From: JAOEGB01 sp041262585
GTDB lineage: Bacteria > Actinomycetota > Actinomycetes > Streptosporangiales > Streptosporangiaceae
NCBI RefSeq assembly: GCF_041262585.1
Contig: NZ_JBGCBZ010000015.1
Coordinates: 124,001 to 188,000 of the forward strand
Direction: 5' to 3'
Length of the DNA: 64,000 nt
Shown here: positions 42,858-51,282 of the stretch, piece by piece
Numbering within the stretch: position 1 is the stretch's first letter
Layout: every line of letters starts with the position of its first letter
Position numbers and translations under genes: made by a program
The notes under the pieces: model-generated
Databases searched by the model: none
Seen by the model: the letters and a program-made list of their open reading frames with translations, nothing else
Told to the model about the DNA's origin: nothing

Positions 42858-43778
42858 ATGCGCCGCGCAGTTGGAGTTGTTCTCTTGGCAATCGGGGCGT
42901 TCCTCATCGTTCTCGCACCACTGATCAAATTCCAGGTGGCGGGCAAGCTCGTCCAGGCTCCCGCCGACTACTACATCAAGACGCGACTGACCGCGGAGAA
43001 CGCCCGCTACTTCAACAAGGGCGCCCTGAAGGTCCTCACCGGGAACCTCGACATCACGGTCACGACGAGGGGTGACGTGGCGCAGGCCAAGGACGACCAC
43101 GTGGTGTGGGACCAGTTCACCGCCGTCAACGACGTGACGAACAACAAGCGCGGGATCTCGTTCACCGAGTTCCGCAGCGCGTTCAACAAGTACAACGGCG
43201 CGGGCGTCACCTGCTGCGGCGCGAGCGTGGACAAGGAGCCCGTCCAACTGGAGGGCCAGATCTTCCTGTTCCCCTTCGGCGTGGAGAAGAAGACCTACAA
43301 GGTCTTCAACACGGACGCGCACAAGGCGTTCGACGCGACGTTCGCCGGCGAGGACACGGTCAACGGGCTCAAGGTCTACAAGTTCGAGCAGAAGGTCCCG
43401 CCGACGGTCACCCAGACGCTCAGCGCGCCCGCGTCGGTGCTCGGTATGGCGGACCCCGGCGACATCCAGGTCAACCGCGTCTACGACGGCGTCACCACGT
43501 TATGGGTTGAGCCCACCACGGGCGCGCCGGTCAAGCAGGAGCAGCAGCGCCACGAGGTGCTCAAGACGGCCGACGGCGTGGAGCGCATGCCGGCCCTGAT
43601 CGCGACCGCCGTGATGACGCCGCAGAGCGTCAGCGACCTGGTCAGCGCGGTCAGGGACAATCTTGGGCAGATTACCCTCATTGGCACCACGATCCCGCTG
43701 ATCTCCCTTATTCTCGGCGTCGTGCTTCTCGTCGCCGGTTTCCTGATCATGCGCGGCTCCCCGGCGCGCGAGGGCTGA
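42858..43778 (+). CDS. DUF3068 membrane protein (second of two)
   Basis: 306 residues, ATG with AGGAGCG upstream. Layout is the same as the paralogue at 37.6 kb: N-terminal helix (about 5-27), extracellular domain with a CC pair (VTCCGASVDKE) and LWVEPTTGAPVKQEQQRHEVL matching LWVEPESGLTVKI in the other copy, and a C-terminal helix (about 272-295). It starts a tightly coupled operon: its stop overlaps the start of the UbiA gene (TGATG). The coupling to polyprenyl-phosphoryl-arabinose genes suggests a role in arabinan export or assembly. Confidence 0.85.
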   Translation: MRRAVGVVLLAIGAFLIVLAPLIKFQVAGKLVQAPADYYIKTRLTAENARYFNKGALKVLTGNLDITVTTRGDVAQAKDDHVVWDQFTAVNDVTNNKRGISFTEFRSAFNKYNGAGVTCCGASVDKEPVQLEGQIFLFPFGVEKKTYKVFNTDAHKAFDATFAGEDTVNGLKVYKFEQKVPPTVTQTLSAPASVLGMADPGDIQVNRVYDGVTTLWVEPTTGAPVKQEQQRHEVLKTADGVERMPALIATAVMTPQSVSDLVSAVRDNLGQITLIGTTIPLISLILGVVLLVAGFLIMRGSPAREG

Positions 43779-44722
43779 TGACCCCAGAGCGCACGTCAGT
43801 GCGCCCACCGGTCGACACGTCGCCGGTGGGCGCAATGACGTGGCGCTCGACGGCGGCCGGGCTGTTGCGGGCCTGCCGTCCTCGGCAGTGGCTCAAGAAC
43901 GTGCTCGTCCTCGCCGCGCCGGCCGCCGCCGGCGTGCTCATGACCGGCCCGGGATTACGGGGCTCCCTGGTCGCCCTGGTGGCGTTCTGCCTCGCCGCGA
44001 GCGGGACCTACCTGTTCAACGACGCCGCCGACGTGACGGTGGACCGCCGCCATCCCCGCAAGCGGCTGCGTCCCGTCGCCGCCGGGATCGTGTCCGTACG
44101 GCTCGCGCGGATCACCGGCGCGATCCTGCTGGCGGCGGGCCTGCTCGTGAGCCTGGTGGCCGGGCGCTGGCAGCTGGCGGCCGTGGTCGCCGCCTATCTG
44201 GCGCTGACGTTCTCCTACACCCTCTGGCTCAAACGGCAGCCGGTCGTCGACCTCGTCGCCGTGGCCGGCTGCCACGTCATCCGGGCCTACGCGGGGGCGG
44301 TCGCGGTGGCCGTACCCGTCACGAGCTGGTTCCTCGTCGTCATCTCGCTGGGCTCGCTCCTGCTCGTGGCGGGGAAGCGGGAGGCCGAGCTGCGCGCGCA
44401 GGGCGGCAACGGCACGACCCATCCCACCAGGGCCACGCTGGTGGTCTACACGGCGAGCTACCTGGCCCACGTCCGGGTCATGGCCTCGGGCGCGATGATC
44501 GTCACGTACTGCCTCTGGGCGCTCCAGGAGCACGCTGGGACGGCCCGCGCGTTCTACGCCCTGAGCATCGTGCCCTTCGTCCTCGTGGTCCTGCGGCATG
44601 CCCTGCTCGTCGACCGGGGAGTGGGGGAGGAGCCCGAGGAACTGGCACTCCGGGACCGGCCGCTCCAGGTCTTCATCGCCCTCATGCTCGTGCTCCTCGC
44701 CTTTGGGGTCTATCTGACATGA
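43778..44722 (+). CDS. Decaprenyl-phosphate phosphoribosyltransferase (UbiA family)
   Basis: 314 residues with about nine helices. The Asp-rich motif YLFNDAADVTVDRRHPRK and the second acidic motif near KRQPVVDLVAVAGCHVIRAYAG fit the UbiA subgroup of mycobacterial Rv3806c. That enzyme transfers phosphoribose from PRPP to polyprenyl phosphate, the committed step of polyprenyl-phosphoryl-arabinose synthesis. DprE1 and DprE2 genes follow, with an ATGA overlap to dprE1, so substrate and pathway are well supported by context. The phosphatase step is not encoded here. Confidence 0.9.
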   Translation: MTPERTSVRPPVDTSPVGAMTWRSTAAGLLRACRPRQWLKNVLVLAAPAAAGVLMTGPGLRGSLVALVAFCLAASGTYLFNDAADVTVDRRHPRKRLRPVAAGIVSVRLARITGAILLAAGLLVSLVAGRWQLAAVVAAYLALTFSYTLWLKRQPVVDLVAVAGCHVIRAYAGAVAVAVPVTSWFLVVISLGSLLLVAGKREAELRAQGGNGTTHPTRATLVVYTASYLAHVRVMASGAMIVTYCLWALQEHAGTARAFYALSIVPFVLVVLRHALLVDRGVGEEPEELALRDRPLQVFIALMLVLLAFGVYLT

Positions 44723-46056
44723 CGGTTCTGACCGGGTGGGGGCGCACCGCCCCGACCCCCGCCAGGCTGGCGCGCCCGCGCTCGGCCGACGAGGCCGCCG
44801 CGCTGATCAAGGAGGCCTCCCGGCGCGGGGTCGTCGCACGCGGCCTCGGCCGCTCGTACGGCGACGCCGCGCAGAACGCCGGCGGCCTCGTGCTCGACTG
44901 CACCGCCCTCACGCCGTCATGGGCCCACGATCCGAAGACCGGCCTGGTCACCGCGCCGGCCGGGATGAGCCTGCACGACCTGATGGCCGAGCTCGTGCCG
45001 CGCGGCTGGTTCGTCCCGGTGAGCCCCGGCACCCGATATGTCACGGTCGGCGGGGCCATCGCCGCCGACGTCCACGGCAAGAACCACCACGTGGACTCGT
45101 CCTTCGGCGCGCACGTCCGCTCGCTGACTCTGCTCACCGCCGACGGGGCGACGCGCGTGCTCGGGCCGGAGGACGAGCTGTTCTGGGCGACCGTCGGCGG
45201 CATGGGGCTGACCGGCGTCATCGTCGAGGCCACCTTCGTGTGCGTCCCGATCGAGACCTCCCGGATGCGGGTGGACGTCGAGCGGACCCGCGACCTCGAC
45301 CAGACGCTCGACGTGATGACGGCGACCGACGACCGCTACCGCTACACCGTCGCCTGGATCGACCTGCTCGCCCGGGGTGGCCGGATGGGCCGGAGCGTCC
45401 TCACCCGCGGCGACCACGCGCGCCTGGACGACCTGCCATCGCGGATGCGCCGCGACCCCCTCGGCTTCGCCCCCCGGCCGCGCCTGTCCGCTCCGCCATG
45501 GGTGCCCGGCGGGCTGCTCAACCGCGCGTCGATCGGCGCCTTCAACGCCGTCTGGTACGGCAAGGCGCCCTCGGCCAGGCGCGGAGTCGTCCAGGGCATC
45601 GCCCCCTTCTTCCACCCGCTCGACGGGGTCGGTCACTGGAACCGGATGTACGGCTCTCACGGCTTCGTGCAGTACCAGTTCGTCGTGCCGTTCGGGGCCG
45701 AGGAGACCTTACGCCGGGTGGTGGAACGGCTGTCCGGCGCGGGCGTGGTGTCGTTCCTCACCGTCCTGAAGAGGTTCGGCGAGGGGACCCCTGGGATGCT
45801 GTCGTTCCCCATGCCGGGGTGGACGCTGGCCCTCGACATCCCCACCGGCCAGAGCGGGCTCGCCGGGATGCTGACCGAGCTCGACGGCTGGGTGGCCGCG
45901 GCCGGGGGACGTATCTACCTGGCCAAGGACTCCCGCATGTCGGCGGCGATCATGGCCGCGACCTACCCCCGCCTGGAAGAGTGGCGGGCGATCCGCCGCC
46001 GGATCGACCCCCACGGGGTCTTCCACTCCGACCTGGCGAGGAGACTGTGCCTGTGA
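44719..46056 (+). CDS. dprE1: Decaprenylphospho-beta-D-ribofuranose 2-oxidase DprE1
   Basis: 445 residues. FAD-binding domain motifs are GLGRSYGDAAQNAGG and VTVGGAIAADVHGKNHHVDSSFG, and the substrate domain has RMYGSHGFVQYQFVVP and IYLAKDSRMS. DprE1 oxidises the 2'-hydroxyl of polyprenyl-phosphoryl-ribose; DprE2 then reduces the keto group to give the arabinose epimer. The position matching Mycobacterium tuberculosis Cys387, the benzothiazinone target, is Ala371 (context PGW-TLALD against PGW-NICVD). The start overlaps the UbiA stop (ATGA). Confidence 0.93.
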   Translation: MTVLTGWGRTAPTPARLARPRSADEAAALIKEASRRGVVARGLGRSYGDAAQNAGGLVLDCTALTPSWAHDPKTGLVTAPAGMSLHDLMAELVPRGWFVPVSPGTRYVTVGGAIAADVHGKNHHVDSSFGAHVRSLTLLTADGATRVLGPEDELFWATVGGMGLTGVIVEATFVCVPIETSRMRVDVERTRDLDQTLDVMTATDDRYRYTVAWIDLLARGGRMGRSVLTRGDHARLDDLPSRMRRDPLGFAPRPRLSAPPWVPGGLLNRASIGAFNAVWYGKAPSARRGVVQGIAPFFHPLDGVGHWNRMYGSHGFVQYQFVVPFGAEETLRRVVERLSGAGVVSFLTVLKRFGEGTPGMLSFPMPGWTLALDIPTGQSGLAGMLTELDGWVAAAGGRIYLAKDSRMSAAIMAATYPRLEEWRAIRRRIDPHGVFHSDLARRLCL

Positions 46057-46090
46057 CAGCCAAGACCGCGACGACCTCACCGGTGAGGAC

Positions 46091-46840
46091 ATGAGGAACG
46101 CCCTGGGTTCGGTCGACACCGTCCTGCTGCTCGGCGGCCGGAGCGAGATCGGCCTGGCGATCGTGGAGCGTCTCGTGCGGGACGGCGCCGGCCGCGTCAT
46201 GCTCGCCGCGCGTGGCGGCACCGCGCCCACCGAGGAGCTCCGGAAGCTCGGCGCGGAGGTCCACGTCGTGGACTTCGACGCCGCCCGCCCCGAGACGCAC
46301 GCCGCGCTGATCGAGCACGCCGCCGCCACGCTCGGGGACCTCGACGTCGTCATCCCGGCCTTCGGCGTGCTGGGCAAGCAAGCCGTCTACGACGCCGACC
46401 CGGTGGCCGCCGCGCGGGACGTCGCGGTCAACTTCGGCGGCCACGTCTCTGCCGGGCTCGCCGCCGCCCGGCGGCTGCGCGAGCAGGGCCACGGCACGCT
46501 CGTGGTGCTGTCATCTGTCGCGGGCGTGCGGGTGCGCAAGGCCAACTTCGTGTACGGCTCGGCCAAGGCGGGCCTCGACGGTTTCGCCCAGGGCCTGGCG
46601 GACTCCCTCCACGGCTCCGGGGCCCAGGTCGTGGTCATCCGGCCCGGGTTCGTCATCGGCCGGATGACCGAGGGGATGACCCCTGCCCCGATGTCGGTGA
46701 CCGTCGACACCGTCGCGGACGCCGTGATCGACGCCCTGAAGTCGGGCCGGCAGACGGTCTGGGTCCCGGGAAGGCTGCGTTTCGTGTTCGCCGTCATGCG
46801 GATCCTGCCCCGCGCGCTGTGGCGCCGCCTCCCCCGCTGA
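46091..46840 (+). CDS. dprE2: Decaprenylphospho-2-keto-erythro-pentose reductase DprE2
   Basis: 249-residue short-chain dehydrogenase. NAD(P)-binding glycine loop LLLGGRSEIG near residue 13, catalytic serine region VLSSVAGVRVRK and YGSAK (Tyr/Lys pair). It completes the ribose-to-arabinose epimerisation with DprE1, 34 bp upstream. The C-terminus (FAVMRILPRALWRRL) is the amphipathic membrane-associating end seen in DprE2. A foldback element begins two or three bases after the stop. Confidence 0.92.
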   Translation: MRNALGSVDTVLLLGGRSEIGLAIVERLVRDGAGRVMLAARGGTAPTEELRKLGAEVHVVDFDAARPETHAALIEHAAATLGDLDVVIPAFGVLGKQAVYDADPVAAARDVAVNFGGHVSAGLAAARRLREQGHGTLVVLSSVAGVRVRKANFVYGSAKAGLDGFAQGLADSLHGSGAQVVVIRPGFVIGRMTEGMTPAPMSVTVDTVADAVIDALKSGRQTVWVPGRLRFVFAVMRILPRALWRRLPR

Positions 46841-46842
46841 TT

Positions 46843-47096
46843 CCGCGTGATCATGCACATTTTCCCGGGCTGTCACCCCACCCTGCGCTTTCCTCGCGCG
46901 TGATCATGCACCGATTCCTCGTCACCGCGCCCTGGCCGCGCGAAGTCCGTACGTGATCATGCAACCGCAATGCCTCTGCATGATCACGAACCGATTCTTC
47001 GCGGCGCACCATAGGTGCGGGGGAAAGTGCGCATGATCACGTACTGCTGTCGCGCAGGTCAGGGGACAGCCCGGGAAAATGTGCATGATCACGCGG
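46843..47096. repeat. CGTGATCATGCA foldback element, locus D (254 bp, perfect 32-bp ends)
   Basis: The ends 46843-46874 and 47065-47096 are perfect 32-bp inverted repeats containing CGTGATCATGCAC, a short spacer and TTCCCGGG. Between them are cores at 46899 and 46952 (forward) and 46977 and about 47030 (reversed). The centre is a 12-bp stem with a 13-base loop (46952-46988). It fills the gap between the convergent dprE2 and protease stops, with a few bases left on each side, and may end both transcripts. Confidence 0.88.
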
Positions 47097-47102
47097 ACGG
47101 GT

Positions 47103-48296
47103 TCAGCCCGTTGCGAGGGTGAGGCCGTAGACCGCGAGGATCTCGTTGACCGGCTGGAAGTAGGTCGTGCCGCCGAAGGTGCAGTTGCCGGAGCCGCCGG
47201 AGGTGACGCCCTGGGCTTGGCTGCCGGAGATGAAGGAGCCGCCGGAGTCGCCGGGCTCGGCGCAGACGTTGGTCCTGGTCACCTCGTAGACCGTGCCCTG
47301 CGAGTAGGTGACGCTGGTGTTGCGCTGCTGCACCGTGCCGCAGTGCCAGCCGGTGGTCGAGCCGGAGCGGCAGATCGAGGAGCCCTCGACGGCGACAGCG
47401 GACCCCTTGACGGTCACGTTCCCGCCGCCGCTGCCCCTGACCCACGGCCGGGACGTCCAGCTGCTGTTCACCGCGACCCACGAGTAGTCGTTGCCGGGGA
47501 ACGACGAGCCCTGGAAGGTGCCCTGCGCGACGCGGTTGTAGCCCGCCGTCGTGTAGCCGGGCCGCCCGCAGTGACCCGCGCTGACGAAGCCGTTCGTGGA
47601 GCCGCGCCGTACGGAGAACCCGATCGAGCAGCGGGCCGAGTTGTTGATGTAGTAGGCGTCGCCGCCGCGCACGTCGTAGTAGAGCTGCGGCTGCTCGGCG
47701 GACCGCACCACGTGGACCGCGGCCCTGTCGGCCCCGCTGGCCGCGACGAAGGCCTCGGCCTCGGCGGGCTGCGAGGAGAGCACGACCACGCTGTTGGTCC
47801 GCACGTCGACGTACCAGACCGGCGTGGACTGCTTGGTCGTCGAGGGCGCGCTCGCGGCGGCCCTGTCGAGCGCCTCCTTGGCGGCGGTGAGCGCGGCCAG
47901 CGTCCGGCCCACGATCTGGGGCTGGGCGCCGGACCCGGCGATGGTGGGCGCCTGCGCGGCGTCGGTCGTGGCGACGACCAGCGTGGCGGAGGTCTCTCCG
48001 GTGACCCACGATCCGGCGAAGCTCGCGCCGAGGCTGCCGCGCAGCTTGGCCTCGGTGGCGCTCGCGCGGGCCTCGTTGGCCAGGCGGGCCTCGGCCTGCG
48101 CCGCGCTGAGCCCGAGGTCGCGCTGAATGGCGTCGAGAACGGCGGGCGGCGGAGTGGGGTCGGAGCCGGACGAGGCCGTGGTGGCATCGGGTGTGGTGGC
48201 GTCAGGTTGGGGGTCGGCCACGGCGGGGTATGCGGTCAGCGCGAGGACGCTGATGACCAGGGCACAGCCGGTCGTCACCGTGCGTCTGCGGAGCAT
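47103..48296 (-). CDS. Secreted S1-family protease, streptogrisin-like (copy 1)
   Basis: 397 residues: signal peptide (1-27), alpha-lytic-type pro-region (about 50-200, QRDLGLSAAQAEARL), mature chymotrypsin-fold domain (about 205-397). The triad is His in SAGHCG, Asp in NDYSWV, Ser in GDSGGSF; disulfide cysteines are in place (RCSIGF, GHCG, ICRSGSTTGWHC). The pro-region acts as a folding chaperone and is removed by autocleavage. It is a close paralogue of the next gene upstream but lacks its C-terminal extra domain. Confidence 0.93.
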   Translation of the reverse strand: MLRRRTVTTGCALVISVLALTAYPAVADPQPDATTPDATTASSGSDPTPPPAVLDAIQRDLGLSAAQAEARLANEARASATEAKLRGSLGASFAGSWVTGETSATLVVATTDAAQAPTIAGSGAQPQIVGRTLAALTAAKEALDRAAASAPSTTKQSTPVWYVDVRTNSVVVLSSQPAEAEAFVAASGADRAAVHVVRSAEQPQLYYDVRGGDAYYINNSARCSIGFSVRRGSTNGFVSAGHCGRPGYTTAGYNRVAQGTFQGSSFPGNDYSWVAVNSSWTSRPWVRGSGGGNVTVKGSAVAVEGSSICRSGSTTGWHCGTVQQRNTSVTYSQGTVYEVTRTNVCAEPGDSGGSFISGSQAQGVTSGGSGNCTFGGTTYFQPVNEILAVYGLTLATG

Positions 48297-48351
48297 GTGG
48301 CTCTCCTTTGTCGGGGGGTGCCGTCACCGTAACTGAGCTCCCGACAGGCGC

Positions 48352-48375
48352 GGATCTATCAGTTAACCCCTACCG
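48352..48375 (-). promoter_or_regulatory. Conserved upstream box of protease copy 1
   Basis: On the minus strand the box reads CGGTAGGGG, a four-base spacer and CTGATAGATCC, about 55 bp before the ATG. The same arrangement stands before protease copy 2 (50084-50107). The segment between box and ribosome site (AAGGAGAG) also aligns. GATAGAT could be the -10 region. Confidence 0.45.
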
Positions 48376-48429
48376 TCGCGGTATGGAAGCGCGCCGAATC
48401 TACCTCGCTGTGATCTCTCAGACACGGGG

Positions 48430-48457
48430 GCGCCGCCGTCTTGGCGGACGGCGGCGC
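48430..48457. terminator. Strong hairpin between the two protease genes
   Basis: An 11-bp perfect stem GCGCCGCCGTC / GACGGCGGCGC with a six-base loop, with TTTT three bases downstream on the plus strand. It lies 44 bp after the stop of protease copy 2 (minus strand), so it is placed to end that transcript; the T-tract favours plus-strand reads. Confidence 0.65.
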
Positions 48458-48500
48458 AAGTTTTACTCACTCTGTGTTGCCGGGATCTCGCTTCCGGCCA

Positions 48501-50027
48501 CTACGGCTTGCTGAGGCCCATGGTGTAGGAGCCGGAGCCGCTGTAGGCGTGGACGCGGTACCGGTAGTAGCCGGCCGTACCGGAGTAGGTGACGGTCTCA
48601 TCCGGGCCCGACGAGGTGCCGCTGGCGACGTTGACCCAGGTCGAGCCGTTCCACTTCTGCAGGTAGAGGTCGAAGTCGACGCCGTCGGGACCGTCGAGGC
48701 AGCCGCTGTGGGTGCCGGAGACGGTCGATTGGTAGTAGGAGCCGTTCGGCTGGTAGGCGCTCGCGCCGCTGGTGAGGCTGCCGCTGAAGGTCTGCTGGTA
48801 GCCGGAGCAGCCGGTGGGCGGCGGGTTGCCGCCGGAGGTCACCAGGGTGAGGCCGTAGGCCGACAGGATCTCGTTGACCGGCTGGAAGTAGGTCGTGCCG
48901 CCGGACGTGCAGTTGCCGGAGCCGCCGGAGGTGACGCCCTGGGCCTGGCTGCCGGAGATGAAGGAGCCGCCGGAGTCGCCGGGCTCGGCGCAGACGTTGG
49001 TCCTGGTCACCTCGTAGACGGTGCCTTCGGCGTAGGTGACGCTGGTGTTGCGCTGCTGCACGGTCCCGCAGTGCCAGCCGGTGGTGGAGCCGGACCGGCA
49101 GATCGAGGCGCCCTCGACGGCCACCGTCGAACCGCTGACGGTGACGTTGCCGCCGCTGCCGTTGTTGACCCACGGTTGCGGGGTCCAACCGCTGTTGAGC
49201 GCGACCCACGAATAGTCGTTCGTCGGGAACGACGACGCCTGGAACGTCCCCTGGGCGACCCTGTTGTAGCCGGCGGTGCTGTCGCCCGCGTTGCCGCAGT
49301 GGCCGGCGCTGACGAAACCGCCCTGGCCGCCCCGGGTCACGGGGAAGCCGATCGAGCAGCGAGCGGAGTTGTTGATGTAGTAGGCGTCGCCGCCGCGCGC
49401 GTCATAGAGGACTCTCGGCTGCTCGGCGGACTGCTCCACCCGAACCGCCGACTTGTCCACCCCGCTCGCCGCGATGAAGGCCTCGGCCTCGGCGGGCTGG
49501 GAGGTGAGCACGACGACGCTGTTGCTCCGCACGTCGACGTGCCAGATCGGCGTGGACTTCGGCGCCGCGCTCGCGGCGGCCTTGTCGAGAGCCTCCTTCG
49601 CGGCGGTGAGCGAGGCGAGTGTCCGGCCGACGATCTGGGGCCGGGCGCCCGAGGCGCTGATGGCGGACGCCTTCGAAGCGTCGGTGGTGGCGATCACGAG
49701 GGTCGAGGAGGTGTCTCCGGTGAGCCACGAGCCGGCGAACGCGTCGCGCAGTTGCTTGCGGAGCCTCGACTCGACGGCGGCCGCGCGCGACTCGTTGAGC
49801 AGGCGGGCCTGAGCCTGTTCCGCGCTGAGGCCCAGGTCTCGCCGCATGGCGTCGAGCATGCCGGGCGGCGGCTTGATCGTGGTGGCGGACGAACCGGTTA
49901 CGGACGAACCGGTGGCGGCCGCATCGGTGGTTCCGGTGTCGGCTTCCGCCGTAGTGGGGGCGGCCATCAGGGTGATGGCACTGATCGCCAGAGCGCATGC
50001 GGTGGTGACCGTGCGTCTGCGGAGCAT
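48501..50027 (-). CDS. Secreted S1-family protease with C-terminal PPC-like domain (copy 2)
   Basis: 508 residues. The first 395 align closely with copy 1: signal peptide, pro-region, and catalytic domain with SAGHCG, NDYSWV and GDSGGSF. A short GNPPPTGC linker follows, then about 100 residues of beta-rich sequence (FSGSLTSGASAYQPNGSYYQ, GPDGVDFDLYLQKWNGSTWV, YSGTAGYYRYRVHAYSGSGSYT) of the bacterial pre-peptidase C-terminal type, which usually aids secretion or substrate binding. The gene order and conserved upstream boxes indicate tandem duplication, with later gain or loss of the extra domain. Confidence 0.93.
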   Translation of the reverse strand: MLRRRTVTTACALAISAITLMAAPTTAEADTGTTDAAATGSSVTGSSATTIKPPPGMLDAMRRDLGLSAEQAQARLLNESRAAAVESRLRKQLRDAFAGSWLTGDTSSTLVIATTDASKASAISASGARPQIVGRTLASLTAAKEALDKAAASAAPKSTPIWHVDVRSNSVVVLTSQPAEAEAFIAASGVDKSAVRVEQSAEQPRVLYDARGGDAYYINNSARCSIGFPVTRGGQGGFVSAGHCGNAGDSTAGYNRVAQGTFQASSFPTNDYSWVALNSGWTPQPWVNNGSGGNVTVSGSTVAVEGASICRSGSTTGWHCGTVQQRNTSVTYAEGTVYEVTRTNVCAEPGDSGGSFISGSQAQGVTSGGSGNCTSGGTTYFQPVNEILSAYGLTLVTSGGNPPPTGCSGYQQTFSGSLTSGASAYQPNGSYYQSTVSGTHSGCLDGPDGVDFDLYLQKWNGSTWVNVASGTSSGPDETVTYSGTAGYYRYRVHAYSGSGSYTMGLSKP

Positions 50028-50083
50028 GGGGCTCTCCTTGTGTCGGGGGGTGCCGACACCGTAACCACGCTCACCCCGAGCGG

Positions 50084-50107
50084 GGATCTATCAGATGCCC
50101 CCTACCG
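50084..50107 (-). promoter_or_regulatory. Conserved upstream box of protease copy 2
   Basis: Minus strand CGGTAGGGG, spacer, CTGATAGATCC, matching the box upstream of copy 1. It lies immediately beyond the lysR stop, so the promoter begins where that gene ends. Confidence 0.45.
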
Positions 50108-50112
50108 CCGAG

Positions 50113-51078
50113 TTATGGAAGCGTGCTGAAGGGAGGGTTGGCGACGAGCCAGTCGGCATAGCGCCGGCTTCGCCGTACGGCGTCGGCGTGGGCCGCGCGT
50201 GCGTAGTGGACCACCGAGGGCGCGGCCCGGGCGGCGATCGAGTCGGCGTGCCAGCCCAGCAGGTGCCGCCAGCGCAGCGGAGCCCCGGCCAGCGGCATCA
50301 TCACGAGCCCGGCGGTCAGCTGGAAGGTGGCCTGGCAGAGCGCGACGGCCTTGCGTACCCCGACCAGGTGCAGGCAGGTGGTCACGTCGGTCTCGTAGAT
50401 GGGCATGGGCACGAAGCCCGCACGCGCGCAGGCCCCGGCGAAGCAGTCCGCGAAACAGCCGTCCCCGGGGGCGACCGCCCAGCACTCGCCCGCGAGGCGG
50501 GACAGCTCCAGCTCGCTCTCGCCCGCGAGCGGGTGGTCCTCCGCGAGCAGGACGAAGACGGGGTCGGTGCCCACGGTGCTCCAGCTCATCGCGTCGGCCT
50601 TGGGCGGCGGGCTGTCGCCGCAGGTGCCGATCAGGGCGAAGTCGATGCGGCCGGAGGTCACCATCGAGGTCAGCTCGCGGGCCGACCAGGACGTGCGGGT
50701 CGTCACGGGGGTGACCGGATGGGCGGCGGTCAGGCGCTCGACGAGGCCGCCGAGGATCGGCCCGTGCGTGGCCCCGAGGCGGTAGCCGGGGATGTCCTCG
50801 GGGTCGGAGTTGTTGGCGAACCGCACCGCGTCCTCCTGGAGCTCCCGTACGGCGGGCAGCAGCACACGGGCCCGCGACAGCACCATCTCGCCGAGGGGAG
50901 TGGGCCGGGCGCCGTTGCGGTCGCGCTCGAACAAGGGGCCTCCGAGAGCGCGTTCGATGCGTTTGAGCTGCGCGGTCAGGGAGGGCTGGGCCAGCCCGAG
51001 CCGGGTGGCCGCCTTGGTGACGCTCCCGGCCTCGGCGACCGCGCGCACGATCTTGAGGTGACGGAGCTCCAGATCCAT
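50113..51078 (-). CDS. LysR-family transcriptional regulator
   Basis: 321 residues. Winged helix at residues 1-60 (MDLELRHLKIVRAVAEAGSVTKAATRLGLAQPSLTAQLKRIE), then a periplasmic-binding-like effector domain. It is upstream of and on the same strand as the two protease genes and divergent from the IpdC-like gene, so either could be its target. LysR proteins usually control a divergent neighbour, here the flavin oxidoreductase. The effector is unknown. The first residue is an ATG with a modest ribosome site. Confidence 0.9.
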   Translation of the reverse strand: MDLELRHLKIVRAVAEAGSVTKAATRLGLAQPSLTAQLKRIERALGGPLFERDRNGARPTPLGEMVLSRARVLLPAVRELQEDAVRFANNSDPEDIPGYRLGATHGPILGGLVERLTAAHPVTPVTTRTSWSARELTSMVTSGRIDFALIGTCGDSPPPKADAMSWSTVGTDPVFVLLAEDHPLAGESELELSRLAGECWAVAPGDGCFADCFAGACARAGFVPMPIYETDVTTCLHLVGVRKAVALCQATFQLTAGLVMMPLAGAPLRWRHLLGWHADSIAARAAPSVVHYARAAHADAVRRSRRYADWLVANPPFSTLP

Positions 51079-51282
51079 ACCGGGAAGGTACGGCCGCTGT
51101 GTTATGGCTGCAATGCCGGTGTGTCACGAAATTTGACTGTGATTCGTGGATTGCGGTCACATCGCCGCCGCGCGGTTGTGAGAAAGAGTCGCGGCACGGC
51201 TGAAACGTGTTCTCGTACGGCTCGCGCGACCTCTGTCGGGGGATGAGGTTACCGGCTGGTACAACCGACGAAACGTTCTAGT

